Shown here piece by piece: positions 45,255 through 56,192 of a stretch of 64,000 nucleotides of DNA; the first letter of the stretch is position 1; every line of letters begins with the position of its first letter. The notes below the pieces were generated by a model. The model made no database searches. It saw only the letters and a program-made list of their open reading frames with translations, and had not been told where the DNA came from. The stretch is from Diogma glabrata. Lineage: Eukaryota; Arthropoda; Insecta; Diptera; Cylindrotomidae. A program made the position numbers and the translations under genes. The stretch is from the NCBI GenBank assembly GCA_963693315.1, contig OY856187.1, forward strand, positions 381,723,460 to 381,787,459, written 5' to 3'.

Positions 45255-47945
45255 CCCAAATTTTATTTTTTCTTTTGTTTTGGACCATCCTCTATCTAAA
45301 TAGCCAACAAAAAATTTGGTGTACGTCTGTGTGTGGGTGTTTGGATGGGTGGGTTGGTGGGTGTGTTGAATTTTCTGCATAGGATCTTGATGAAACTTTG
45401 GCAAATGATACAAGTTCACTTGAAAATGGAAGATCTGGATTCATTTCAAATTTGGACAAAATGGCGGGGGGTCTCCCGAACACCTCTAAGTTTAAATCTT
45501 GAATAACTTCTGATCCCGGGCTATGATCTTATTGAAACTTAATATATAAGATTTTAGTACTGTTTCCAATATTTCTGCATACCAACTTCCGGTTTGTCAC
45601 TTCCGGTTAAAAAGTTAAAAGTTTTTTTACTGTAGCCTACAATTGCCGATCGATTTTCATGAAACGTTGTGAAAAGCTTTTAAATACCATGAGAAAGATT
45701 TTTTTAGCTTTTGGAGCACATTGGATAAAGGGTTAGAGGGTCCACCATACAACAGGTGGTTTTTTCCACAAAGTTTTTATGTTTGTTGGGAGCATAAAAC
45801 ATTCATTCGTCAATGAATTTTGATGACACTTTGGAAAAAGACGCAAACATGTATGACAAAGAACTGATTAGTTTTTGAGCGATAGTGAACAAAGTGGTGG
45901 GGGGTCCCTGAGGCACCTGTTTTTTGAAAGCTCTATAACATCTGTACCTGATAAGCGAATTGGATGAAACTTGGTACATGAGTATGTAGTACGGTTTACA
46001 ATAGTTCTGCATCCCCACTTCCGGTAAAAAAATTTTTTTTGTACTTTTTTGAAGTTTTTTCAGTGTCTTTATGCACACTACAGCCTACAATAATGAAGTG
46101 ATTATGATGAAACTTATGGAATAGGGTTCCAATTAGTGTGAAAAGATAATTATCATGTTTTGGGACACATTGATCAAAGTGGTGGGGGGTCTACCATACA
46201 ACTGCTCACTTTTCACACTTTGCTTTTTAAGTTTGTTGGGAGCATACAGACTTCATTTATTAATTTATTTTAATGACACTTTGGAAAAAGACGGAGACTT
46301 AATTAACAAAGAACTGATTAGTTTTTGGATAATATTGGAATAAGTAGTGGGGGTCCTCCCGAACACCTGTTTAATGTGTCACACTTTTTTCAATGTTTGT
46401 TGGGAGCACACAGCATTCGTTCGTGAACGAATTTTGATGACACTTTGGAAAAAGATGCAAACATGTATGGCAAAGAACTGATTAGTTTTTGAGCGATAGT
46501 GAACAAAGTGGTGGGGGGTCCCTGAGGCACCTGTTTTTTTGAAAGCTCTATAACATCTGTACCTGATAAGCGAATTGGATGAAACTTGGTACATGAGTAT
46601 GTAGTACGGTTTACAATAGTTCTGCATCCCAACTTCCAGTTTTTCACTTTCGGTAAAAAAAATTTTTTGTACTTTTTTGAAGTTTTTTCAGTGTCTTTAT
46701 GCACACTACAGCCTACAATAATGAAGTGATTATGATGAAACTTATGGAATAGGGTTCCAATTAGTGTGAAAAGATAATTATCATGTTTTGGGACACACTG
46801 ATCAAAGTGGTGGGGGGGTCTACCATAAAAATGCTGATTTTTCACACTTTGTTTTTTAAGTTTGTTGGGAGCATACAGACTTCATTCATTAATTTCTTTT
46901 AATGACACTTTGGAAAAAGATGGAAACTTAAGTAACAAAGAACTGATTAGTTTTTAGATAATATTGGAATAAGTGGTGGGGGTCCTCCCAAGCACCTGTG
47001 TAAAGTGTCACACTTTTTTCAATGTTTGTTGGGAGCACACAGCATTCGTTCGTGAACGAATTTTGATGACACTTTGGAAAAAGATGCAAACATGTATGGC
47101 AAAGAACTGATTAGTTTTTGAGCGATAGTGAACAAAGTGGTGGGGGGGCCCATACACCTGTTTTTTTTAAAGCTCTATAACATCTGTACCTGATAAGCGA
47201 ATTGGATGAAACTTGGTACATGAGCATTTCGACAGTTTACAACAGTTCTACATCCCAACTTCCGGTTTTTCACCTCCAGTAAATTTTTTTTTTGTAAATT
47301 TTTGAAGTTTTTTCAGTGTCTTTATGCACAATACAGCTTACAATAATGAAGTGATTATGATGAAACTTATGGAATAGAGTTCAATTAGTGTGAGAAGATA
47401 ATTATCATCTTTTGGGACACATTGATCAAAGTGGTGGGGGGTCTACCATACAAATGCTGACTTTTCACACTTTGTTTTTTAAGTTTGTTGGGAGCATACA
47501 GACTTCATTCATTAATCAATTCTAATGACACTTTGGAAAAAGATGAAGACTTAAATGACAAGGAACTGATTAGTTTTTGGACAATATTGGAATGAGTGGT
47601 ACGGGGTCTCCCGAACACCTGTTTACTGTGTCATCATTTTTTCAATGTTTGTTGGGAGCACACAGCATGCGTTCGTGAACCAATTTTGATGAAACTTTGG
47701 AAAAAAATGTAAACATTTATGGCAAGGAACTGATTAGTTTTTTTAGCGATAGTGAACAAAGTGGTAGGGGGTCCTCCAAGCACCTGTTATTTTGGAAGCT
47801 CAATAACTTCTGTACCTGATATTTGAGTTGGATGAAATTTGGTACATACACATTTAGTATGGTTTACAACAGTTCCGCATCCCAACTTCCGCTTTGTCAC
47901 TTCCGATAAAATTTTTGTTTACTTTTTCTCGTACAACAGAATTTA
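45255..47945 (+). repeat. Family T tandem array, dimeric ~620-bp units
   Basis: The phrase GATCAAAGTGGTGGGGGG, followed by TCTACCATA, recurs at about 46173, 46800 and 47424. ATTCGTTCGTGAACGAATTT recurs near 45805 (degenerate), 46421, 47047 and 47665. Spacing is 616-627. Each unit holds two related halves of about 300 bp. One half has GATGCAAACATGTATGGCAA and GAGCGATAGTGAACAAAGTG; the other has GACTTAA..ACAAAGAACTG and ATAATATTGGAATAAGTGGT. The array is non-coding. Minus-strand ORFs of 82-151 residues arise from the repeats. Confidence 0.85.
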
Positions 47946-48138
47946 TGTATGTTGGGATACTACTGCCTGCTTTAATATTTTTAATATTAGAACTACGAAG
48001 TCCATAATATTGGTTAGCTTAGTATTGTATGTAGTGTTGTTTGAAGTATTTTATGGATATTAGCTCATTATATATCCAGAACACTATGTTTCCAGAGCTG
48101 TGGTGAAGTCAGCCTATGCATCAGCGTCTCAATATTTT

Positions 48139-48354
48139 TTAGATTCAATTTTTATATTCATGATGGAAGATTTTCCATCGGAGTGATGTTATATCACAAC
48201 TAATTTACTGAATTAATTGTTGATTATGTGTCAATAGACACAAGTGAAGTAATATATGTTTATGCAAATTTTTTGTTTTCTTATACTTCGCTAGAAATGT
48301 AGACTAATTTTTGGTTTATTAACAAGCGTTAACATTTTTTGGTAGTTTATCTAG
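48139..48354 (+). repeat. Right boundary repeats of the array (A inverted, D direct)
   Basis: See the left boundary at 44855-45060. The A block is inverted and the D block direct, so the two boundaries are neither simple terminal inverted repeats nor simple LTRs. Confidence 0.75.
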
Positions 48355-49817
48355 TATTATGACGGATAACTCAAACGGCATATTATAATTCGAACCACTG
48401 TCCCGCTCACACGAAGTTTGCCTTAACATAAATCCTCATATTTGTTTTTCATAAGTGTCTTCAATTTTTTTAAAAATAGTTTCTTGTACTCAATCCATAG
48501 TCATCATTTACTATGGCTTCGCAACAAAAATTTATCATTCTAAGAATAGTTGTGTTATAGTTCTCCAATGTAATTTCCCTTATCCAAATTGTAATCATAG
48601 TTCCGCTATTTCTATACAGATTTCCTATAATCGTCTATCAATTAACAATATTTGTCAATGTAATTTTCTATGTTTAGTCTGTACTCGTTAATTTACTCGC
48701 TATACAACTGTCAGAAAAACGGTTGGGTAATATCATTAATCCATGACCGTGCTATTTACATGTATAATTCCTACCATTGTTTCGTAAACAATGTTTCTTT
48801 TAAATCTTTTCCTATTTCTATTACAAACTAGCAATCCGTATTTCTTAATGGCTAAACTAATTAGCGATATAACGACAATAAAATTTCCCACAAAAAATTA
48901 CTTTGTCAATTCGTTATGTACCGCATATAAATAGCAGCAAAAACTTAGCCTCGCTCTCTTAATATTTTATTTTTCTATTGTGACTGTGAGGTTATCATCG
49001 TTTCTTATTCGATTTAATTTTTTTCAAGTGGAGCTCGCTTATATCAGTGGTAAATGTCAAAAAAATATTATATTTTTGCTAAAAACCGCATGAGCGTATG
49101 ATTTTGTTTTATGAGCTAGAAAAATTTATGTTTTTATTAATTAACAAGAAGAATATGAAAAAATTTCCATAAATGTTTAATATTAGAATTCATGAAACAA
49201 AAAAAGAAAAATATAAAGAAAAGAAAACTTTCTGTTGTGTTGTTTCTAGTGAATTTATAAAATAATCTCTGGTTATTAGTTTAATTAAAAATACAAAGAA
49301 ATTAAGAAAAAGAATCAATATGTGTACGTTTTGTCCCTAGTGAAATTAACTAAAATTAATTAATGTTATTTATTAAATAAAATCTAAATTATTCGTATTG
49401 TGTAAAAAGATTCAGTCAAGGACTTGGGTAAGGAGATATATTTACAGTATTTAATCTTTTGTACCGCATTGATTATAAATTTATTAATAAGTATGTGTCC
49501 AAATCTAAGAAAAGAAAGAGGAAATAAATCCCTTCAGGATAATAACTTCATCATATCGTAATTTTGAGTAGAACGAAAAACAAGTACACGTGGTGGAAGA
49601 TTGTACTTCGGTTTGGAAAATCACGGTAAATGGTGTTTGTTTCGTTTGCGCGCGTGTTATAATATTGGACCTTATATATTGCGGTGATATTTTTACCCAT
49701 CAGTGCATATAACCGAACGCGGTTACCGGTGTTATAAAGCCGATGTGATATTTCAACTCCTCAGTGGCTAGACCAATATCTGTTCGAATATTTCGACTAT
49801 TAGCGGTAAACATTCAC
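48355..49817. other. No recognisable gene; one TATA-type promoter candidate
   Basis: AT-rich. TATAAATAG at 48926-48934 in a locally less AT-biased setting (CCGCATATAAATAGCAGCAA) is the best TATA box in the region and would start transcription around 48955-48965 on the plus strand. No downstream ORF with a known domain supports it. Confidence 0.3.
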
Positions 49818-50095
49818 TGTTCGTCATCACATGGAACCGTAATTATTTAATTGCTTCAACTACAAACTGTGCTGTGTTGCTATTACAGATCGTCATCACA
49901 TGGAACCGTAATTATTTAATTGCTTCACCTACAAACTGTGCTGTGTTGCTATTACTGTTCGTCATCGCATGGAACCGTAGTTATTTAACGGATTCAATTA
50001 TAAATTGTGCTGTGTTGCTATTACTGTTCGTCATCACCCGGAACAGTAATTTTTTTGTTCTGATTCAACTACAAACTGGGATACTGTATTTCGGC
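49818..50095 (+). repeat. 69-bp tandem repeat, four units
   Basis: CGTCATCACATGGAACCGTA starts units at 49822, 49891, 49960 and 50029, exactly 69 bases apart. Each contains CTACAAACTGTGCTGTGTTG and ends with CTATTACTGTT. 69 is divisible by three, so an ORF (49874-50194) repeats a 23-residue hydrophobic unit; coding is not otherwise supported. Confidence 0.9.
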
Positions 50096-50195
50096 TCAGC
50101 ACTCAGTAAATCAATATTTGCTTCATTTATTGCAACTGACGCCTGTGATCCACCGGCGCATCATTGCGTAGCATCTTATGTATTAATTATTTGAA

Positions 50196-50593
50196 CTCGG
50201 GGCGAGATGACTGGATGGACTAAGGGGTAATTAGGAGCGGAGAAAAGCGATCTGGCTAAACCACGGGGTGAGTGTTATTTAACTTTTATCTTAAATTAGA
50301 GTTATGAATGAGTATGGATGCGTGTGTGTATGAGCGTGAGTATGTGGGAGAGTTCATGTGAGGCAGGTTCATGATTCATATCAATATTATCCTTCAATTC
50401 TATGATAATGTAGACGGAAAGTAGAATATATAACTAAATTTAAAAGAATATATAACTAAATTTTCTACTTTGTTCACTTTAAATTTATTCTTAGATTTCT
50501 TTTTTTTAAACATTAGCAAATCCCGCGTATCAAGTTAATGGATTTGATAAATTTCGGTTGGTATCTACAAATACGATTGAGGTGATACTGTGT
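50196..50593. other. No recognisable gene
   Basis: Contains a GT-rich degenerate stretch near 50310-50370 (ATGCGTGTGTGTATGAGCG) and AT-rich sequence. Nothing else seen. Confidence 0.4.
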
Positions 50594-50595
50594 TA

Positions 50596-50958
50596 CAGAC
50601 TCATCCATGGAAGAATATTCTGTTAATTCTAAAATCAACTAAAGTATTATTAAATGCAATAAATTTGAATAAGACTGGAACTTCATCGTCTGCTACAACA
50701 GCTATTAATCCTACAGCCTATAATGGTAGCAGTGGTAGTTGTGGTAGTAATGGCCACAATACAAATGATTTAAATACTTTAAGAAAATCATCCGACCATA
50801 AGTCTCATACAGAAGCAATGCACTTTTCAAGATTATTTTCTTATAGCGACACAGTCGTTCTAGCTTTTACCGGTAATATTGTAATAATTTTCAATCCAGC
50901 TACATCATTGATAAGTTTATGGCACAATCACTTGAAAGATATTCAAATTATATTATAA
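50596..50958 (+). CDS. Unrecognised ORF, possible host exon
   Basis: After a splice-acceptor-like TACTGTGTTACAG the frame reads THPWKNILLILKSTKVLLNA, a Ser/Asn/Gly-rich low-complexity segment (residues about 35-60), then MHFSRLFSYSDTVVLAFTGN and IVIIFNPATSLIS, ending in TAA at 50956-50958. The codon pattern, with low-complexity Ser/Gly/Asn between two hydrophobic blocks, looks more like insect protein than random AT-rich DNA. I cannot name a family. It could equally be a retroelement remnant. No conserved donor was found at its end. Confidence 0.3.
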   Translation, partial: QTHPWKNILLILKSTKVLLNAINLNKTGTSSSATTAINPTAYNGSSGSCGSNGHNTNDLNTLRKSSDHKSHTEAMHFSRLFSYSDTVVLAFTGNIVIIFNPATSLISLWHNHLKDIQIIL

Positions 50959-51078
50959 ATTAGATTCAATGAAACTAATTCAATTGACTGAATTATTGTA
51001 CATTTAGTTTTTTTTATTGTAATAATAATAATTATAATGAGTTCTATAATTTAATCCACAAGGTAACGTAGACTATTT

Positions 51079-51324
51079 TTGTTTCATAAACTTAAAATAC
51101 CCACCTATGATAAAGATAAATTAAAAGAAATCTTAACCAAATCAAACGATAACGAAAATTTATTGTTAACTGAAGTTGATGTACATAATAAAGTTGAAGG
51201 TAACAGGGTAGTGACGAAGGAGAGTGAAGTGAACGATGGTGGAGTACATGTTGTGAACCCTTTGCATCATCAAATTGAAGATAATCAAAATGATATTGTA
51301 GTTAAAACAAATATTTATCGCTGA
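51079..51324 (+). CDS. Unrecognised hydrophilic ORF
   Basis: 81 residues from a TTG codon with no ATG, so if real it would be an exon. Content is charged and Asn/Val-rich (LKEILTKSNDNENLLLTEVD), ending TGA after TNIYR. It shares strand and neighbourhood with the ORF ending at 50958. No domain recognised; low confidence. Confidence 0.2.
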   Translation: MFHKLKIPTYDKDKLKEILTKSNDNENLLLTEVDVHNKVEGNRVVTKESEVNDGGVHVVNPLHHQIEDNQNDIVVKTNIYR

Positions 51325-51329
51325 AATGT

Positions 51330-51844
51330 AATAATAAAATGTTAATTTTTTTAAAATACCGATGATGCAAATCGTCATAAAATAACCCTTAATCGTGAAA
51401 ATGAAGAAAAATTTTTGGGTATTTATATATATGAAGTGTAAAACCTACCAAAACAAAAAAATTACTAAGTTCTATCTATTTTTTATCATTAACGATATTG
51501 GATTGTACCTAGTGTGTATGAATGTGGGGATGAATGTAGGTGCGTATGTGTGAGTAGGTGAGGCGCGATAGTGTGTACACGTGTGTGAAGTGAGGGGTTG
51601 GACATGGTGATCGTGGTTCTTTCGCCTAAGTTATCGCCAGAGTCTCATTCTTTCACTTGCCTTCTCCCATTTCCGTTGATATCATGTATATTGCGTACAA
51701 GTTCAGGTATTTGTGCTGCAGTAGCAGGAATTCTTACTCGCTATCCACCATGACTGAAGCTAGTCAGAAGGCTATATAAATCACATCCAGGTGCACGACC
51801 TGCTATGCCGCTTCATTGGTTCGCCAATGAATCAGCGCTTCATT
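51330..51844. other. No recognisable gene
   Basis: It contains a GT-rich stretch (51510-51595) and a higher-GC block (51600-51840) broken by stops in every frame. Possibly an old retroelement remnant. Confidence 0.35.
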
Positions 51845-51985
51845 ACACTAGTCAGCTAGTCCCGATGAGAATGATAAACTTTTATAAAGTTTAAAATTTT
51901 CTTATTGGTTCGAAACTAGATCGGTCGAAAATTGTATGGATTGCAAAAAATTTCATAATTTGCACCATAATTTTTTAGATTTAGT
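51845..51985 (+). repeat. Copy of the family T left-flank sequence
   Basis: It matches 45058-45195 in direct orientation (CAGCTAGYCCCGATGAGAAT, TTCTTATTGGTTCGAAAC, TTGCAAAAAATTTC). It then runs into ATTTTTTAGATTTAGTTCTT, resembling the A block end. Confidence 0.7.
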
Positions 51986-51989
51986 TCTT

Positions 51990-52835
51990 AAAAACAAGTT
52001 TATTGAACCTGTCTTATGTCTGTATGCGTTTCTAAAAGTTTTAGAACAAACAACCTAAAATAACTTAATGAAATTAATTAAAATTTTGAATGGCCTATTT
52101 CCTGCAATGGAATTTGGCTCATAGTGGATATATCAATTTAATCGAGAACATATTATGCGTTTTTGTCATTTCGATATAGAAAAATACCCTTAAATTGTAA
52201 ATAATGGATATTTATTCATTGTATTCTATAATTCATGGATCAGATAATAGAATGCGCTGGTAGTTAGTCAAAAGAAATTTTGCATTGTAAGCACATAAAA
52301 ACCAAAAAATTGTTGACATTTTTATACAAATTGGTATTGAAATTTTAAACAATTTTTAATTCGCTTTTGTGATCCACAATATTTGCAAAAAGTTCAGAAA
52401 TCAAAAAAAAAATACTCAAAGTTCAGAATTTAAAATATTGATCAAAGTACAAAAAATTGATCAAATTTTATTTAAAAAATAATTGGGAATATGCGCGCCA
52501 TCTAGAACTTAAAACTAAAACAATGAGTAAAGCAAACTTATACTAAAATTTTACGCTGGATGCTGAAATAATATATGTAATTACAATTGTAATAGTGCAA
52601 TCAATTACTTTACCAATATTTTAAAAACACGTGTTTATGACTAGGATTGGAATTAAAAGGACTCTTACGTGTAACATTTAATGAGACTAAAAACGACCAG
52701 GATAGTCTACATAAGATGCGTGGTGTTATTTGAAAAAACTAGGTTCGCCTAATGAAGGGTAGAAAAACTAGAATTATCAATGTTCCAAATAATGGAAAGA
52801 GAGATTGAATATAAGATACGGAAAGTACTCTGTGA
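51990..52835. other. No recognisable gene
   Basis: AT-rich, no supported ORF. Confidence 0.5.
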
Positions 52836-52839
52836 ATAT

Positions 52840-52965
52840 AATCTTTGTACGAATAGTCAACATGTATACAGTTCGAGAAGATCTACGGAAATAACTCTGT
52901 ACAAGTTGTCGTAGAAATTTGTTGAGGCAGTAGACAAGAATGTTGCTGTCTGTAAAAACACGGAA
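52840..52965 (+). pseudogene. LINE reverse transcriptase scrap
   Basis: The frame reads NSQHVYSSRRSTEITLYKLS, stop, KFVEAVDKNVAVC. It matches the RT motif-2 region of Jockey-like LINEs, where a Gly-Arg-Ser-Thr-Glu-type turn is followed by a helix before the first catalytic Asp. Only about 35 residues survive. Confidence 0.55.
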
Positions 52966-53049
52966 TTTTTTGCTACACTCCGCATGGAGTGGCTAAAACA
53001 ATTTCTAGTGTTAAAAATGTTGACAGTACCACATCAAATTGGCTATGGA

Positions 53050-53290
53050 AACGCATAGGATTTTATTGAATATTTAGTATATGATCCAGGTTAACTCGAA
53101 AATGGAAGATCTAAATTCATTTCAAAATTGGACAAAATGGTGGGGGCTACCGACCACCTGTGAGTTTGAACCTACAATGACTTCTAGTCCTGGCTTTCAA
53201 TCTTATTGAGACTTGGTATATAAGGTTTGACCATTGTTTCTAACATTTTTGCTAACATTTTGACAGTAGTATTACTGTAGCCTACAGTTT
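53050..53290 (+). repeat. Dispersed repeat family T, partial copy
   Basis: It shares TTAACTCGAAAATGGAAGATC, CAAATTGGACAAAATGG, a GGGGG run and TATTGAGACTTGGTATATAAG with 32690-33000 and 45410-45550. Confidence 0.75.
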
Positions 53291-53504
53291 CAGTTACCGT
53301 TGTCAATTCGGATACCCCAAAGTAAGCACCCGAAGTAAGTAAGCTTTAAATTCAAGAAAGGGTTATTCGATGGGTAGCACTTGCATTTTCTTTTCTTGTT
53401 CAGTGTTAAAATGAGAAGAGAAAAATAAGGACAATTTTTTGTGATCGACGAAGACATCTTTGAGATTAATACTGCTGATGTAGCAAGTCATCAATTAAAG
53501 GAAG

Positions 53505-54425
53505 TGGTTATGCATCCTTCTTGATTAGTGAATTGACACTTCGTGAGTCCAGACACAACCGTTTTTTTCCGGAAGATTTCTGGATCAAAACCACTGGTGA
53601 GCACCAGGAACTAGAACTCTCTTCGATCACTCCCAAATGTAGCATTCGATCAAGCTCGGCATAGATCTTTTGTTGAACTACCATTGATGTGGGGTAATGC
53701 TTCTGTTTACCAGGTACACTATCCCCAACATCGATGCCATGTTCAACCAAAAAAGTCTTACTAAGACCTCAAGCTTTAAAGGAAGGAAAAGAATCCTTGA
53801 AATTCTTTAGTTCCTATAACTGGTCAGGAGTGAAATCATGTCGTAAGACTTACTCGGAATCAGCTCATTAACAAATGAAGAAGTGATCTCAAAATCCCTC
53901 CAGTAATTGATGAGCAGACTAAGTTCTTAATTCAGACTTGGAACAACATGGAAACGAAAAGATTTTGAGAATTTATTAATAGAGATGCTGACGTCCCCGG
54001 CATATCCCAAAATTTAACCGGCAAAAACATTCGAGGCGCTTTAAAGAAATTTTTTTTCGTTGAATCGGAATTTGAGTTAGGGTGGAATTTGGTTCATTGT
54101 GTGCATTTGTAGCATTTGTGCACAGGGGTTAATTGCTGCCTGTTTGCTTGAAATTAGCGAAACTGTGTCTTTTGCTTCTGTCGAGATGGAACGTATCTTC
54201 CATCTGAACTTGAGGGGTTGGGGATGCATGGTTCTGGGGTACAGCTCCCAATTGCTGTACTTCCGCCCTGAAGGAAAAGAATCCATGAAATACTATAGCT
54301 CCTATAACTGGTCAGAAGTGAGATCGTGTCGTAAGACTTTGTAATAGCTGGGATAGCGGGAGCTATTACTTTGAAACTTATAAGAAAAGGTGCCGGTAGA
54401 GGGTTGAAGACCCTAGTCATCTTTG
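53505..54425 (-). pseudogene. Ty3/gypsy gag-pol remnant, copy A (protease linker and start of RT)
   Basis: The minus-strand frame from 53760 reads LSKTFLVEHGIDVGD, KQKHYPTS, VQQKIYAELDRMLHLGVIEE, SSSSWCSPVVLI and KKRLCLDSRSVNSLIKKDA. This is the region just before and into RT motifs 1-2 of mdg1/Osvaldo-like Ty3/gypsy elements. Sequence stops before the YxDD active site. Upstream in transcript sense (53770-54270) comes a stop-filled linker shared with copy B. Its first ~70 bases are duplicated again at 54268-54345 (GGAAAAGAATCC...CGTAAGACT). Inactive. Confidence 0.8.
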
Positions 54426-55629
54426 GAACTGCCCGGCCCCTCGCTAACTCAATTCACACACACACTCACTATTAGTAGTTTATTACGACATGATCTTAAT
54501 GTTATTATTCATTTTATAAATTTAGTTTTATATATTGGAAAAAAATTTGACTATAAGAAGTACTAAACATTATTACTTACTCTTAGCCTAATTCCGCTGT
54601 TGGTTCTATCGGCGTTGTCTATTCTCTATCTCACCACCTTCCAAGTATCCAATATAAGTATGTTAAAAGAAATATTTGTGGTTGTATTAGGTTTATTTAT
54701 AATCTTTCTAACAGTTTGTCTAATTTACGTTTATACTAACATATTTGTTTATCTTTAACAAGAAAACAATTATCCATTTGGCTTTTTTTTATATTAATTA
54801 TGTTTTTTTTTGTTGTGAAAAAGTCATAAGACTTTAACTCCAGCCATACTATTACTATCACTAATTTAACAATTTGAACATTCACTTAACTAATAGAGAC
54901 TTGATAACTAATTTTCTATTGTCGTTCATATCAAGATAGTTTTTTTTTTTTTGTTTTTCTTTAAAAGAATATTAATTCATTTGGCTCTTTTTATATTGAT
55001 TATAAATTTTTTTTTTTTTTTGAAAGAACAAGTTATAAAACGCCAACTCGAGCCATACTATTATTATCACTAATTTAAAAATTGGAAAATTCACTGAACT
55101 TACAGGAATTTTCACTGAACTTGTATATATTCACTAAACTTAACAATAGATTTTCCGTTTCTTTCGGTTTATCTTAAAAATAAATTTTTTTTTGTTTTAA
55201 CAAAAAAATTTTCTTAACAAATTAAAACTTGACCACTTTCGTTAGTAGTCTACTACCGTCTAACTTCTCTGATTTTTTCGATTTTCTCAGTTTTGAGGAA
55301 AAATTAAAAAAAATAAAAAAAAATGGCAATACTTGCAATTTTTGATGGGAAAAAAATTTATACAATTTTTATAATTTTATATAGAAATAGAAAACCATTT
55401 CCGCCACTTGCAGACTGGAATAGGAACAACGAAGGTTATTTTATTCAAATATCACCGTTGAGGTAATTGTCCATGAAAACTTCATATATCATGAGAAAAA
55501 TTTTGAAATAATAAAAGAAATAAGAACACGAAGGTTTTGGACTGGATTTAAGAAATGCAAGTGACGATGGTGTGAGAACGGTTGTTACCATAGGGTAACA
55601 CGTAATAGGGATAAAGGGGACTTTTATTT
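54426..55629. other. No recognisable gene
   Basis: Very AT-rich with long T runs. A short hairpin (GTAATAGCT/AGCTATTAC) lies just outside at 54341-54369. This could be LTR or leader sequence of the neighbouring Ty3/gypsy remnants, but no TG...CA limits were found. Confidence 0.4.
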
Positions 55630-55773
55630 CCTAACAACTTACTTGGAATCAGTTCACTAACATATGAAGGAGTGACCCCAAAATCCCTCCAGAAATAGAT
55701 GCGCAGGCAAAATTCTTAATTGAGACTTGGAACAACATGGAAACGAAAAGATTTTGAGAATCCATTAATAGAG
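55630..55773 (-). pseudogene. Ty3/gypsy remnant copy B, left part
   Basis: It matches copy A from about 53845 to 53988 (CTTGGAACAACATGGAAACG, AAAAGATTTTGAGAA, ATTAATAGAG) and stops exactly where Helitron copy 2 begins. The sequence resumes at 58772. Confidence 0.75.
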
Positions 55774-56192
55774 ACTAGGAGGGCCCGGCGTGCTTCGCTA
55801 CGCTTATAAATAAAGTTTTTGCGTAGACATTTTGTTGACGTAGAAGCAATGATTTCAAAAAGTGGTAATGAGAAATGCTACCATATAATTTTTAATTTTT
55901 CTTTTTAAATATATGAATGATAAATAATCAGAACTCTAGCTGATCAGTTCGGATATATGACAAATTAGCGATCAAATAAGTTTTCAAGTAAGCTTCGCTA
56001 ATTTTTCATATATCCGAACTGATCAGCTAGAGTTCTGATTATTTTTCATTCATATATTTAAAAAGAAAAATTAAAAATTATATGGTAGCATTTCTCATTA
56101 CCACTTTTTGAAATCATTGCTTCTACGTCAACAAAATGTCTACGCAAAAACTTTATTTATAAGCGTAGCGAAGCACGCCGGGCCCTCCTAGT
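55774..56192. repeat. 419-bp palindrome at the 3' end of Helitron copy 2
   Basis: It starts ACTAGGAGGGCCCGGCGTGC and ends with the exact reverse complement. Its sequence is homologous throughout to 19588-20029, with a shorter centre (near 55975-55995) and G/A differences in the first bases. Both outer ends read CTAGT outward. Confidence 0.9.

Noticed and set aside
46379..46845. Minus-strand ORFs of 82-151 residues repeated along the array
   Set aside because: They follow the family T tandem repeat and lack any domain or start context.
48926..48965. Functional promoter at a good TATA box
   Set aside because: Kept only as a weak note: no downstream gene, and TATA-like words are common in AT-rich DNA.
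49818..50095. Regularly spaced repeats considered as a CRISPR array
   Set aside because: Units are contiguous without unique spacers, and the genome is eukaryotic.
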